Source: Leptidea sinapis
Taxonomy: Eukaryota > Arthropoda > Insecta > Lepidoptera > Pieridae
Length of the DNA: 64,000 nucleotides
NCBI RefSeq assembly: GCF_905404315.1
Contig: NC_066296.1
Coordinates: 7,130,001-7,194,000 of the forward strand
Direction of reading: 5' to 3'
Shown here: in pieces, positions 51,645 through 63,044 of the stretch
Numbering within the stretch: the stretch's first letter is position 1
How the letters are laid out: each line of letters starts with the position of its first letter
The notes under the pieces: generated by a model
The model's database searches: none
What the model was told of the DNA's origin: nothing
What the model saw: the letters and a program-made list of their open reading frames with translations, nothing else
Translations under genes and position numbers: made by a program

Positions 51645-52630
51645 AGAATCTGAAGTAGAGTTTCTGATCTGGTTTACAGAATCATCCTACCACCACAAGT
51701 AGCGCCCGTTCACGAGTATGACGCATGGGCCAGCCATTGCCTCCCTCGATCATATTTTAGGGAGGGGCGCTGATTGTAAATATATAAAATGATATAGATA
51801 TTGTCTTATCACACACGATTTCATAATATCTCTTTTGTATAAAACAGCTTGGATAAAAAATCAAAGAATAAATGTTAACGATGAAAATATTGAAGCATAG
51901 CGGAATTTAATTACTGCATTACCTGAAGCTGCCAAGAATCTTCGGGATCGCTTAATTACTTTCCCGTTTATAGCCGTTTCCTGAATCTTCGAGCCTCGAC
52001 TATCAATACGAGATAGATTCAGAATTGATCTGAGCTGTTAATAGAGATTAAATGGAGATCAAGTATAATGACAAAATATAGGGGCGCTTCTAGCCTTATA
52101 ATAATAGGTATTTTTAAATTTAAAACTTGAAAACAAATGTCAAACAACCTGTTCAAAAAGAAAAACAAAAGAAAAATAAACTATAATACACGATGTTACT
52201 GCCTCGTCTTTAGTATTTACATTCTTATTATTCTTACATATTTACATACAAAAGTCCGATAAAGTATTCTCATCTCATCATTAATGAATAAAAATTTTCT
52301 TTTCTATGTTTTCACTATTTTTTAAAAGTTATTTACAAAACGATTCACGTTCCTCTAGGGAAGTAGCAACTGTTTTCGAATCGGTCACTTTGACAAATAA
52401 GTTATCCAGTTTAGGTTGAAATAACACCTCATGGTACGAATGAAGAAAACAACTAAATCAGTTTGCGATTCAGTTGATATCATTTTTGATATTCAATTGA
52501 CATCATTGTGATTTAATCTGTTGATTTGACGTCAACCTAAATTAGATAGCTCTAATCACGTCGTGGTACGAAATAGCAAAGCAGTTCATTATAGGTTGTC
52601 AATTGAATCGCAATACGAGTTCATGGTAGG
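51645..52630. other. Stretch with one GC-rich dispersed repeat
   Basis: 51690-51775 (AGTAGCGCCCGTTCACGAGT and TTTTAGGGAGGGGCGCTGA) is the partner of 15250-15380. The rest is A+T-rich with no recognised feature. Confidence 0.45.
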
Positions 52631-52632
52631 CC

Positions 52633-52745
52633 TGCAGGACACTGGATTTATATTATGTATTAAGATATTCGAACATGCCAGAACACGAATTGTTGATTAC
52701 GATCATACGAACGCGCGTCCGGTCGGTCGCTATAAGGCCGTAGCG
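52633..52745. repeat. Block shared with the palindromic-ended MITE
   Basis: It is nearly identical to 48580-48690 (CAGGACACTGGATTTATATT, ACGCGCGTCCGGTCGGTCGC) but lacks the terminal repeats, so it is an internal fragment of the same family. Confidence 0.8.
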
Positions 52746-52984
52746 CGGAGTAAGTTAACTAAACTAAAATGTAGGAAATGACTTTTGACTGCCACACATC
52801 CAGATGGAAGGGATGATGTTCTAATTTGGTCGGACTATCTTGTCGGAGAACTTAGAGAGTGAAAGAGGATCTTAGTTAGGTCGCTGAAAGTAAACTTAAG
52901 AGAAAATGCCGTGAGTGAAGGAAATGTACGGTTTATATACAGAATATAGTGCTCCTATGGATTATTGGCGATAAATAAGGATAT

Positions 52985-53345
52985 ATAAGTCGATAAATAA
53001 TTTAGTTTTTTATGGAAGACGAGGACAAATGAGCATACGGGTCACCTGATGTTCAGTGATCACCGCCGCCCACATTCTCTCGCAACGCCAGAGGAATCAC
53101 AGGAGTGTTTCCGGCCTTTAGGGAAGGTGTACGCACTTTTTATCCCGGAAACACCGCACAAGGAAGCTTATTCCACAGCTTCTTTGTACGTGGAAAAAAG
53201 ACCCATGAAAACCGCACTGTGGAGGAGTGCCACACATTCAGATGGTGAGGATGATATCCTAATTTGGGAGGTGTCGTGCGAAGGTGGTATTCGGGGGCAG
53301 GAATCAGTTTAAACAACTCTTCGGAACACTCCCCGTGATACATGT
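52985..53345 (-). mobile_element. Jockey/BS-like LINE, 3' fragment
   Basis: The - strand reads Y-H-G-E-C-S-E-E-L-F-K-L-I-P-A-P-E-Y, H-H-L-N-V-W-H-S-S-T-V and F-P-R-T-K-K-L-W-N-K-L-P-C-A-V-F-P-G. The 3' end is at 52990 (poly-T ATGGAAGACG). Confidence 0.85.
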
Positions 53346-53950
53346 TCGCTTCATTAAGGGTAGACCCTTAATGAAGCGACGCGGACGTCTCTATGCAATA
53401 AAAGAAATAAACATTTTGACTGTTGCTTCTCAATACATTTTTGATAATGTTCTGTATATTCATAAGCACATTGAGGAATTTTCTAGAAACTGTGCCATTC
53501 ATAATGTTAACACGAGGAACAAACATAAACGTGTTATGCCTACTACTCGGTTGGGTCGAGTTAGTAAGACTTTAGATGGGCGATGCATATGCTTCTACAA
53601 TATGAACCCAGAAAATGTACAAAACAAATGTGTTACGAAATTTAAAATAATTGTAAAAAAACGTTTGTGTGGGAAAGGTTACTATAGCATGAACTATTTT
53701 CTCAATGACACCTCGGACTGGGAATAAAGCGAAAACCCTCAGGCTCATTAATTATAAATGTTTATTGTGCGATATCACATTGTACTCCATATTTTTATAA
53801 TAAAAAAAAGCCTGCTGAGTTTCTTGCGCCCATTCTTCTCAGGTCTGAGGCAGTCTCTTTTGAATAGGTGGTAGTTTTTGACGTTCAATAAGTAATTTTG
53901 AATCCTATTTTGAATAAAAATATTTGAATTTGAATTTGAAATGCCAAGTG
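53346..53950 (+). mobile_element. LINE family B, reverse-transcriptase C-terminus plus 3' tail
   Basis: The open frame to 53727 reads V-A-S-Q-Y-I-F-D-N-V-L-Y-I-H-K-H, N-T-R-N-K-H-K-R-V-M-P-T-T-R-L-G and G-Y-Y-S-M-N-Y-F-L-N-D-T-S-D-W-E. It is related to but distinct from family A. The tail (53728-53950) with TCTGAGGCAGTCTCTTTTGA and TGAATAAAAATATTTGAATT is the reference for the family B tails at 36905, 38395 and 46005. It abuts the opposite-strand LINE at 52985-53345. Confidence 0.85.
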
Positions 53951-54209
53951 ATTAAGCCGTTCTCAGAGCAACAGGATCCTATCCTAACCTAACTAATAGA
54001 ATTCAGATTCATTAGTTACCGATGTATTATGGACCTCTAAATGTTTTAAAATTTTGAACTATTTGGTTGAGTGTCTGCCTCTTGGTCAACGAGTTGTGGA
54101 TTCGATGCCCGCTGGCAATATATGTTATAAATTTGTATTTTTGGTTGCGCGTTTTTATTCGAGTACCTTTATTCCAGGCGGTAGAAATATACGAATTTTT
54201 AAACTTATG

Positions 54210-54428
54210 ATGGCGGCTAGATTATGGGTACTACAGCGGCGCTTATTTTTGCATTAATAAACATTATTGTGTTTCGGTCTGAAGGGCGCCGTAGCTAGTG
54301 AAGTAACTGGGCAAATGACACTTAACATCTTGTCTTAAGGTGAGAAGCGCAGTTGTAGTGCCGCTCAGAATTTTTGAGTTTTTCAAGAATCCCGAGCAGG
54401 ACTGCATTGTAATGGGCAGGGCATAGGT
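54210..54428 (+). mobile_element. SINE-like repeat, partial
   Basis: GATGGCGGCTAGATTATGGG, GGTCTGAAGGGCGCCGTAGC, CTTGTCTTAAGGTGAGAAGC, then GTAATGGGCAGGGC. The last 60 bp and poly(A) are lost at the junction with the LINE at 54445. Confidence 0.8.
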
Positions 54429-54444
54429 CCTGGTCGTTTCGCCT

Positions 54445-56245
54445 CTTTTTTTTTGTGATCACCGCCACCCACATTCTCTTGCGACACCAGAGGAATCACC
54501 AAGAGCGTTGCTGGCCTTTAAGGAAGGTGTGCGCGCTTTTTTTGAAGGTATCCATGTCGTATAATCCCGGAAGCACCGCACAAGGAAGCTCATTCCACAG
54601 CATTGTAGTACGAGGAAGAAAGCTCCTTGATAACCGCACTGTGCAGGACCGCCACACATCCAGATGGTGGGGATAATATCCTAACTTGTGGCGTAACGTG
54701 CGAAGGTGGAATTCGGCGGCAGGAATCAGGTGAAACAGCTCATTGGAACACTCCCCGTGATAAATGCGGTAGAAGACACACAATGAGGCGACGTCTCTAC
54801 GCAACGCCAAGTGATCCAGCCTTTCGCAGAGCACTGGGTCCCTTACAATTCGAGCTGCTCTGCGTAGCACTCGGTCAAATGGATCGAGCTGATACTGGGG
54901 TGCGCCAGACCAGAGATGACAGCAATACTCCATGTGTGGCCGGAACTGCGCTTTGTAGAGCGCTAGAATGTGGGCCGGCTTGAAGTATTGCCGTGTTCTA
55001 TTGATGACGCCCAGCTTCTTCGAAGCCAATTTGGCTTTGCCCTCCAGATGGCCACGAAATTGGCAATCGCTCGAGATTTCGAGAACCAGTATTCCGATAC
55101 TAGGCGAGGCTTTAAGGGAAGTGTTGTCGAAGAGCGGTGATACGACAAATGGGGTTTTTTTAGTAGTAAACGCGCAAACTTGAGTCTTCTGGGGGTTAAA
55201 TTGGACAAGGTTCAATTTACCCCATTCCGCGACCTTTTCGAGAGAGGACTCGATAGAAGATACAAGTTTCTCCCGGCACTGGTCGACTATTTCCCGAGAG
55301 AGACCTGCATGGCCCGTGTATACGGCATCACCAGTGCTATCATCTGCATAGCAATGCATGTTGGAGGTGTCCAACATATCATTGATATGCAGAAGAAACA
55401 GCGTAGGAGATAGCATACAGCCTTGGGGCACTCCAGCATTCACGGGCTTCGGGTTCGAGCAATATCCGCCGACAATGACCTGTATGCTGCGCCCAGTGTC
55501 GAAGCTGGAGTTCAACTTGCACAAGCTCTTGGGAAGCCCAAATGATGGAAGTTTAGAGAGGAGCGCCTTGTGCCATACACGATCAAAGGCCTTCGCTATA
55601 TCCAGGCCAACTGCCAGGCCTTGCCCCTTGCTTTCAATAGCCGCCGCTCATCTATGTGTTAGGTATACCAGAAGATCTCCTGCCGACCGACCATGGCGAA
55701 AGCCGTACTGTCGGTCGTTGATCAACTTCTAGATATACCAAGAACTGGCGGCTGATTATGCTCTCCGTGATTTTTAAGAGCAGGGAGGTAATAGCAATAG
55801 GCCTGTAGTTTGCCGGATCCGAACTGTCTCCTTTTTTTTGGGATCGGATGGACAAGGGCTGATTTCCATGACTACGCCTTTGGAATAAGAGTGCCGGAAT
55901 AAACGCTTTAGCACCGGCGTCAACTCAGGGGCACACGTTCTAAGCACGATTGGAGAAATGCCATCCTGCCCACTCGACTTCCTGACGTCCAACGAAAACA
56001 GAGCTCGCCTAACAGATTTCTGTCTGAACTGTCTTTGCAGTTCGGATCCTTTGTGTCCAGCGCCGCAACCCAAGTTCGATACGCCTGTTTTTTGCAGTCA
56101 GATGCTGCTTTAACTGACGCATCGAACCAGGGCTGTGATCTGCCACCGGTCGGTACTACAGACCTTGGTATAAAAATATCCATGCCCTGCAGTATCACAT
56201 CGGCTACTGCAACGGCGCAGGCACTAGGATCATCAGAAGGGAAAG
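54445..56245 (-). mobile_element. Jockey/BS-like LINE, longest copy: linker, reverse transcriptase and 3' end
   Basis: Reading leftward, 56198-55920 encodes the linker after the endonuclease (W-F-D-A-S-V-K-A-A-S-D-C-K-K). 56073-55650 encodes the start of the reverse transcriptase (S-G-Q-D-G-I-S-P, D-P-A-N-Y-R-P-I-A-I-T-S-L) with frameshifts. 55524-54496 is one 342-residue open frame with A-G-V-P-Q-G-C, the catalytic Y-A-D-D (residues 59-62), L-N-L-V-Q-F-N-P-Q-K-T and the thumb. The endonuclease and ORF1 are missing, so it is a 5'-truncated insertion. The long open thumb suggests it is one of the youngest copies here and a good reference for the nine others. Confidence 0.93.
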
Positions 56246-56530
56246 TTTAGTCTTATTTTCATAAATAAAACTTTTTCTTTCGAAATCACAACTTCGCAGC
56301 GCAGGTTTACAATTCGACAAACTCGTCATCAATTGCTTACATAATTAATATACGTCCGCTCCACATCGAACAAAATATTATCTTTATTAATGTTCGCTTA
56401 ACACCGTTCATTATGTACCGTGTTCATTGCTTAGTCATTAAAAACAATTTTAATAGCGCATTCGTTTAAATAATTAGAACTAGATACATAAATTATTGTA
56501 GATGTAATTAGAAAAGACTACGTTTAAGAA

Positions 56531-56973
56531 AACCGACTTCAAAAACTGAAAAGTGTTAAATTACTTAATGAAAATTTAATACACATCCTATGCAGACCTT
56601 TACCTTTAATATTAATAAAATACTATTATTTGTATGTGCTACATATTGACAGCTTTGAAGTATTTTTTTTATTTTTTACTTTTTAGTGTTAGTAAATATA
56701 CTAATAATATATAATCAACCTAAATGAAAACTCCTAAAAAAATCGTACACAAAAAACAATTACTACATCCACATCAACAAAAATTTTCTTAAAAAATGCT
56801 CATAAAATTAAAACTATTGGGCCAACTATGTAAAATTTCTATGGGACCAAATGGCATCTATTCCGCATCGAACTAAAGAAGAATTACGTAAATCGGATCA
56901 TAGATCTCAGCGTAATCGGTGTACATACATAAAAAATACCGATTGAGAGGAGGTTCTCTTTTTGAAGTCGGTT
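56531..56973. mobile_element. MITE bounded by ACCGACTTC / GAAGTCGGT, copy 2
   Basis: Starts AACCGACTTCAAAAACTGAA and ends TTTTTGAAGTCGGTT. It shares GAAAACTCCTAAAAAA and TGGCATCTATTCCGCATCGA with 10167-10560. No coding sequence. Confidence 0.8.
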
Positions 56974-56974
56974 A

Positions 56975-57360
56975 AAGATTGACTTTTCGTGAAAAATCTT
57001 TGTTAGACTTGAAAGATTCTTTACTCTCAAAACCAGCTCAGAAATTCAACTGAGCAAGACTAATGGAACCTTTTACAGATCTGCTCTGGGTAAACTAAAT
57101 TAGTCTAGATTTACTAGAGCCTTCATTCAGCTTTGAATAAAATGTGGCAAAGTTCCTAACAAAATAAAAAGTTCTCCACAGACCATAAATGAATTAGGAA
57201 ACTCAGCCGTGACATAAAGTTTCGTAGACGTGCCGATAAACCATAATATCGGATGTGCTTCAAAGTTGATCTTTACTGTTGTAATGGACAGTCTTTAGGT
57301 TTATGATCGACCTTACTTCCTTCACCCTTCTAACCTTTTGAAAAGGAGAAAACATGTTTT
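56975..57360. other. Stretch without recognised feature
   Basis: A+T-rich, nothing recognised. Confidence 0.4.
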
Positions 57361-57676
57361 TTTACCAGTGGGAGGCTCCTTTGCACAGGATGCCGGCTAG
57401 ATTATGAGTACCACAACGGCGCCTATTTCTGCCGTGAAGCAGTTATGTATTATCGTTACTGTGTTTCGGTATGAAAGGCGCCATAGCTAGTGAAATTACT
57501 GGGCAAATGAGACCTATCATCTTGTCTCAAGGTGGCGAGCGCAGTTGTAGTGCCGCTCAGAATTTTTGGGGGTTTTCAAGAATCCTGAGCGGCACTGCAT
57601 TGTAATGGGCAGGGCGCATCAATTACCATCAGCTGAACGTCCTGCTCGTCTCGTCCCTTATTTTCATAAAAAAAAA
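57361..57676 (+). mobile_element. SINE-like repeat, full-length reference copy
   Basis: Begins TTTACCAGTGGGAGGCTCCT and contains GGATGCCGGCTAGATTATGA, GGCGCCATAGCTAGTGAAAT, CTCAAGGTGGCGAGCGCAG and a hairpin-forming pair GTGCCGCTCAGAATTTTT / AATCCTGAGCGGCAC. It ends ATTTTCATAAAAAAAAA. The fixed 5' end and the poly(A) end suggest a retroposed non-autonomous element about 315 bp long. At least ten copies or fragments occur in this window. It has no open frame, and I see no clear pol III box B. Confidence 0.85.
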
Positions 57677-57784
57677 TTATAGTAATAGGGTTACTGTTGG
57701 TGTTTTTAACTTCGGGGACGGAACTTAAAAAGTAAATTTTATGAAACACTAGGAGTTAGCGATGGAACGTGATCTATCTAATAT

Positions 57785-58270
57785 TAAGCAGTATTCTTCT
57801 TCATCTTCGTCGGATTACTCTTGACAGAGCAGTCGTGGTCACGTCGCACGACGAACGATTCTACGCCAGTTCACCCTGGCTGTTGCATCTCTGGCACATG
57901 TGTGGAGGGGAGTATTGGTAAGGGCTTTGATCTGGTCTGTCCAGACTTGACCTACTGCCATTGACCCTTCCCTGAACTACAAGTCTCCTTATGCCATGCT
58001 CTCCACATCGCGTGATATGTCCGAAGTATCTGAGGATACGCGCTCTGACTATAGACGACAGCCTTTCTTTCACCTTAGTTCTTCAAGTATCGAGACGTTT
58101 GTGCGGCGTTGTGTCCAAGATACTCGTAGCATTCGTCTCCAATATTACATTTCTAGTGCGTCAATCCTTTTATCTCTCTCGTTCTTTTACTGTCCATGTT
58201 TCAGCACCTATTACCTTCAGTATGAGAAACACTAGAGATCTCACTAAATGGACTTTAGCTGTATATAGCA
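57785..58270 (-). mobile_element. LINE fragment (RTE-like reverse-transcriptase C-terminus)
   Basis: The - strand at 57861-58073 reads M-K-E-R-L-S-S-I-V-R-A-R-I-L-R-Y-F-G-H-I-T-R and R-L-V-V-Q-G-R-V-N-G. Upstream (58150-58260) a second frame matches the palm-to-thumb part. This is a different family from the RTE-like copies at 1513 and elsewhere. Confidence 0.75.
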
Positions 58271-58299
58271 ACGTTAATGATATCCATCGTTACGCAATG

Positions 58300-58472
58300 C
58301 TTAATGACGTGTAATGAGATTAAATTTCAATCACTTAAATCTGCACTTCGTCTCTCGTGTGTAACTTCACTCGAATCTCCCGACCATCGTAAATATATAA
58401 CAGGAAATAAAAAAGGACCAAGAATAGAACCTTGCCGAACACCTGTTCTTACAAGTTTATATTAGGGTGTAC
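58300..58472 (-). mobile_element. LINE reverse-transcriptase palm fragment
   Basis: The - strand reads G-V-R-Q-G-S-I-L-G-P-F-L-F-P-V-I-Y-L (about 58400-58455), the conserved motif before the catalytic Asp pair. It is about 170 bp long, truncated at both ends, and adjacent to but probably separate from 57785-58270. Confidence 0.7.
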
Positions 58473-58474
58473 GC

Positions 58475-58985
58475 AGTCAAATGCTGTAGTGCAAAGCATA
58501 GTGAACTTTATTGCATAATATAAATTCAATGTTTAAAAAGAGATAAAGAATTATTTTTCATAATTAAATACAAAGGACGAGATAATCTCTGGTAATGTGC
58601 TAACATCCCTACATCGCATAAGTAGAGACAACCAGACAATAGACGAATGGAAATCGGCTATTGAAACACACTGTTTGCTGGGTCTGTTTGTCTTTGTAGA
58701 CGAGCATTGTTAGCCAATCTACTCTTCAAACTGATTTACATATGTAGTCTGAACAGCAATTCACAGAAGAGGTTCAGGAATAATGTTTAGGAAATTATTC
58801 AAAATTTTCATGCAAACCTCATTCGTGATCAGGAATATGAGTTCAATTATTAGAAGATTGTAGCGAATTTCATTGCGAATATAGTCTCTAGGATATCTTA
58901 CTGTCGTACTAACTAATATTAAGTATAAAATGCATTATTGACGCAAATATTCGATCTCTTCATGAATACTTGTATAGGTATAATA
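58475..58985. other. A+T-rich stretch without recognised gene
   Basis: Nothing recognised. Confidence 0.4.
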
Positions 58986-59444
58986 TACAGGTGGCCCACC
59001 CAAACCGGTCAGTATGGGGATTTCAGAATATATAAGAGATAGAAGAATATCTTCTAAGGAACCACGATATTGATTTTAGAGAAAACAAAAACTGCATTCA
59101 TAGATTTTCAAAAAAAAAAAACATACACGTCTCGGGAATCGAATTCGGTCATTTTGGAAAAAAAAATATATTTTTGTTTTATAGCCATATTGATAGTGTG
59201 GGTTGTAAGGAGTGATTGTTGCTATGAAACCTTGTGTCTAAAATTAAAAGAAATTGCTTTATTTGATATTGTTTCATGTAAGTTGTCGGTTTAAGTCGTT
59301 AAAAAATGTAGGCAATAACCAATCGTCATGTTGTCTGGGTATACCAGTAAAAAGATCGAATGACGGGAAATTTAACTCTCATTTGTTATTTTACAGATTT
59401 ATTTTCTTTGTGCTGTGTTGTTTGTTTGTGTGTAATTTCTAAAT

Positions 59445-60291
59445 ATGCCATTGACAAACGGTGAGTAATTAGATTTATTAGAAGCTTACTTTAAAAATGA
59501 CAGAAATTGCACCCGTGCACTAGATTGGTATCGTATGAAATATCCCTCACGGATTTTAACAAATCGCAAGATATTTCCGAAAATAGTTGAGAATTTAAAT
59601 AATTATGGAAGCTTCAAGACACAAGCAAGAGAAAACAGAGAAGTCCACTAAGTTATGACACTGACATGGAAATAAATGTTTTAACGTATTTCGAAGCTTC
59701 ACCAGATGCCTCCACTCGTGATGCAGAACGTAATATCCCTGGCGTTTCACGTACCACTATTCAACGAATTCTAAAAAAACACAAATTCAAGTGCTATCGA
59801 AGTGAACGTTTGGTCCAGGCCTTACATGCAGGTGATGACGGCAGACGACTCGAATTTTGTCATTGGTTAAAAGAGCAGATAGATTTAGACAGAAATTTTT
59901 TAAAGTTTAATATTTTCTGATGAGACACAATTTTCCAATAACGGGATTTACAACCGCAAAAATCATCACTATTGGTCTCGTCAAAACCCCTTACGAGTGC
60001 ATGAAGGACGACGTCAAGTTAGATTTTCATTTCAATAAAGTTATTTTCTTTAAAATCTATGATAGACGTTTGGACAGATTCAAGTACATCGAAATATTAG
60101 AAGATGTTTTAGATGTCACGAGAGAAATGTCGGTAGAAGAAAGAGAACGAGTGTATTTCCAACAGGATGGAGCACCGGCACACAATAGTCGGATCGCCAT
60201 AGATTTTTTAAATAATCATTTCCACCAAAAATTGATTGGAACAACCGGAACTATCAAATGGCCCGCGAGGTCACCCGATTTAACCCCACTT
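59445..60291 (+). pseudogene. Decayed Tc1/mariner-superfamily transposase
   Basis: The frame starts M-P-L-T-N-G at 59445 and soon meets stops. A helix-turn-helix-like part reads N-C-T-R-A-L-D-W-Y-R-M-K-Y-P-S-R-I-L (59495-59560). 59666-59917 encodes A-S-T-R-D-A-E-R, S-R-T-T-I-Q-R-I-L-K-K-H and H-W-L-K-E-Q-I-D-L-D-R-N-F. A one-base shift at about 59917 gives F-S-D-E-T-Q-F-S-N-N-G, the first catalytic Asp. Later Y-F-Q-Q-D-G-A-P-A-H (60160) carries the second Asp, and W-P-A-R-S-P-D-L-T-P-L (60261-60291) precedes the third acidic residue, which is cut off by the inserted retroelement. It cannot make an active enzyme. Confidence 0.88.
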
Positions 60292-60888
60292 TCAGACGAA
60301 ATTGGCCAAGGGTTTGGACTTTTATTAAATAATGCAGTTGCAAAGAATTGTGAGGTGATAAATATATGTAAACCCAATATAACTTTCAATAACCTCATAA
60401 ATTCCATACCAAAAATAAATCTAAAAGAAAAAACTATCATAGGTATAATGTTTGGTAATAACTCTCATAATATTAGAAATAAGCACCTAATTAAAAATAT
60501 AGAAAAATTAATTAATATTTCCAATAACACAAAATCTAAAGTGATGATGTGTACATTTCCATACTCCGCGGATTTGACACAGGAGCAAAATAGAAAAATA
60601 TTTAAATTAAATTCAACATTGTATAATGCGACATTCCACAACAATGAAAATTTAATTTTATTTGACACAAATAAATTCATTAATTATAAACTGAAAATAA
60701 CCAATGGTAACCTATACCTACCATTTAGAGTTAAGCGACAGCTGGCTACTTTAGTAGCTTATAGTCTTAGTCAACAAACTACTTCCTCTGTAGTATTATT
60801 TAATAAACATGCCTCTATTGGGGAATGTATTAGTACTAATGTACAAAAATATAACAATGAAGATTTTTCTTCAATTAATTTAAATTAA
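60292..60888 (+). mobile_element. CR1-like non-LTR retroelement: 5'-truncated ORF1
   Basis: Directly after the transposase P-D-L-T-P-L the frame switches to a different protein: S-D-E-I-G-Q-G-F-G-L-L-L-N-N-A-V, V-I-N-I-C-K-P-N and I-I-G-I-M-F-G-N-N-S, continuing to A-S-I-G-E-C-I. The S-D-x-x-G-Q-G and G-N-N blocks resemble the SGNH/esterase-like domain in ORF1 of CR1-type elements. It is in frame with the transposase by chance, which makes a misleading fusion frame of 322 residues (59920-60888). It ends with a natural-looking stop. Confidence 0.75.
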
Positions 60889-60959
60889 GTTATTTGACAA
60901 GGGAGGACAACTCTTGCAATATCACATAAAATAAGCAACATTCACCAAATATAAATGTT

Positions 60960-62508
60960 ACTGCTAGGGATAATCATAATATAAAGCTCATAAATATTGT
61001 TCACCAGAATATACAAGGTATCTCAAGTAAGGAATTAGAAATTGAACTGTTTTTGAGCTGCTGTAATATAGATATATTATGTATTACAGAACATTGGCGT
61101 AAGAGTCATCAGCTCCAGTTTAGTTTTAGAGAACATAAAGTAGTCAGTTCGTTTTGTAGAAGTAGGGCAATACATGGAGGTTCCCTAATTATTATTAATA
61201 ATAGATTAAAATGTAAAAATAGAAGAGATATTGTTAATCTCTCTATAGAACAACTAATTGAGATAGCTTGTATAGAACTAGAGCAATTTATTATTGTAAG
61301 TGTATACCGCCTCCCCACTGCATCATATGAACAATTCCAACATAGAATGGAGGAGGTACTATCAAAATTTAGCAAAACCAGCAAGTCAATTATAGTGTGT
61401 GGAGATTTTAATATAAACTTGCTTGAACCTTCGGCCAATTGTACCAGCCTTAAAAATTTATTTCAAAGTTTTAATTTGTTCAATGTGTTTTGGGAACCTA
61501 CTAGAATCACTTCTACAACAGCAACCTGTTTAGATAATATTTTTACATGTTTCTATTACTAGTAAACTCATAATTAATAATCTTCAGTCCGACCATAGTG
61601 GGCAACTTATAAAAGTAAATACAAGATTGGAGAATGTCAGACCAAAGAAGGTGACGATTATACCAGTTACGGGTAGCCGTCTTGAGAGGTTTAGGAATAA
61701 TTTGGTAAATACGATACCATTTTTACACTGTGGTGAAACTGCTAATTTTCACTATAACTTAGTCTTCAATTCCTTCTGTGAGGAATTTGACGGGATTTTT
61801 ACTCCAGTAACGGTGACAGTAAACAACAAACATTGTTTTAATGATTGGGCAACAATGGGTATCCACAAAAGTCGTAAACGCTTATATGACCTTTATTATG
61901 AGAAACATTACAATAATAGTGAAGAATTTAAAATATATGAAAAAAATACTCCAATCTCTTTAAAGTAGTTTGTCATGAAGCGAAAACACGTTTCATTGCA
62001 GATAAAATTAAAAACAGTAATAATAAAGTAAAAGCGACTTGGAGTGTAATTAATAATGAAACTGGTAGATCGAATTGCAGTAACACCTCTATCTGTTTAA
62101 ATATTAATAATCGCGTTATAAATTCGGAAATAGAAATTGCAAATGAATTGGATAAGTACTTCTCCGAAATCCCGATTGTCACGACCAAAGACCTTAACAC
62201 TTCGCCAAAAGCAGCATATGATATGCTTAAATTACACGTACCAGTATCTTCCACTGATTTGAAATTTAAGTATGTTACAGGTAGCGATATAATAAAAATC
62301 TTCAAATTAATTAACCTAAAAAATACAAAAGACCTATGGGGCCATTCGACTAATATTGTAAAATACATACTTGACGTTATAGCACCTGAATTAGCAATAA
62401 TATTTAATGAATGCATAGATGAGGGTGTGTTCCCTGACCTCATGAAATACAGCAAAGTTATACCTTTGTTTAAATCGGGCAGTTCTTTTGACCCTGCTAA
62501 TTTCACCA
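60960..62508 (+). pseudogene. CR1-like ORF2: endonuclease and start of reverse transcriptase, frameshifted
   Basis: The apurinic-type endonuclease reads N-I-Q-G-I-S-S-K (about 61010), L-C-I-T-E-H-W (61080), V-S-V-Y-R-L-P-T (61300), V-C-G-D-F-N-I-N (61400) and, after a frameshift near 61550, S-D-H-S-G-Q-L (61590), so all its catalytic motifs are still recognisable. A linker follows at 61627-61968. A second shift near 61950 leads to D-L-W-G-H-S-T-N-I-V-K-Y-I and V-I-P-L-F-K-S-G-S-S-F-D-P-A-N-F (62460-62508), the first reverse-transcriptase block. The rest of the palm, including Y-A-D-D, is deleted. Confidence 0.85.
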
Positions 62509-62800
62509 CCGCAAACCACTGGCACTCGTCGCTCTGACGATGGCCAGCGGCCCGCACCCTAGATACACCACACATTGTTTTGATACCCGACGAGACGTTA
62601 GTCCTCGTCCTGTAATCGCTTCACTACACTCACTCACACACGGACTGACTGACGGACTGACATACACCACTTACACAATCACAAACACACTCCACAAACA
62701 GATACAAACACAAACATATATGCACACAAACATTTACACTACGTACATACATACAAACACACATACATACAATAAATTTCTTTTAATTTTAGACATAAGG
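62509..62800 (+). mobile_element. CR1-like element 3' untranslated end joined after a large internal deletion
   Basis: From 62509 the sequence changes abruptly to a GC-richer, non-coding segment (CCACTGGCACTCGTCGCTCT, then GACGATGGCCAGCGG). An ACA/CATA-rich simple tail follows to about 62780. It fits a LINE 3' end fused directly to the first reverse-transcriptase block. Confidence 0.55.
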
Positions 62801-63044
62801 TTACATCGCAACAATCACTTCTTACAACCTACACTATCAATGTGGCAATAAAACAAAAATGTATTTTTTTTCTAAAATGACCAGGTTCGATTTCCGAGTC
62901 GTGTATGATTTTTTTTTGAAAATCTATGAACGCAGTTTTTGTTTTCTCTAAAATCGATATCGTGGTTCCTTAGAAGATATTCTTCTATCTCTTACATATT
63001 TTAAAATCCCTATACTGACCGGTTTGGGTGGGCCACCCTGTATA

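Larger units (their letters stand above)
58988..63040 (+). mobile_element. Tc1/mariner-superfamily transposon with about 170-bp TIRs, split by a retrotransposon
   Basis: The left terminal repeat (58988-59160) begins CAGGTGGCCCACCCAAACCG. The right one (62870-63040), read in reverse, begins CAGGGTGGCCCACCCAAACC. They match over their whole length with scattered differences, and both are flanked by TATA, consistent with TA target use. Between them lie a decayed transposase (59445-60291) and a nested non-LTR retroelement (60292 to about 62800). The left terminus lacks one G. Confidence 0.93.

Noticed and set aside
59920..60888. Novel 322-residue transposase/SGNH fusion protein
   Set aside because: The junction at 60291 falls in the middle of a conserved transposase motif and the second half belongs to a LINE whose ORF2 follows. 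It is a nested insertion that happens to stay in frame.
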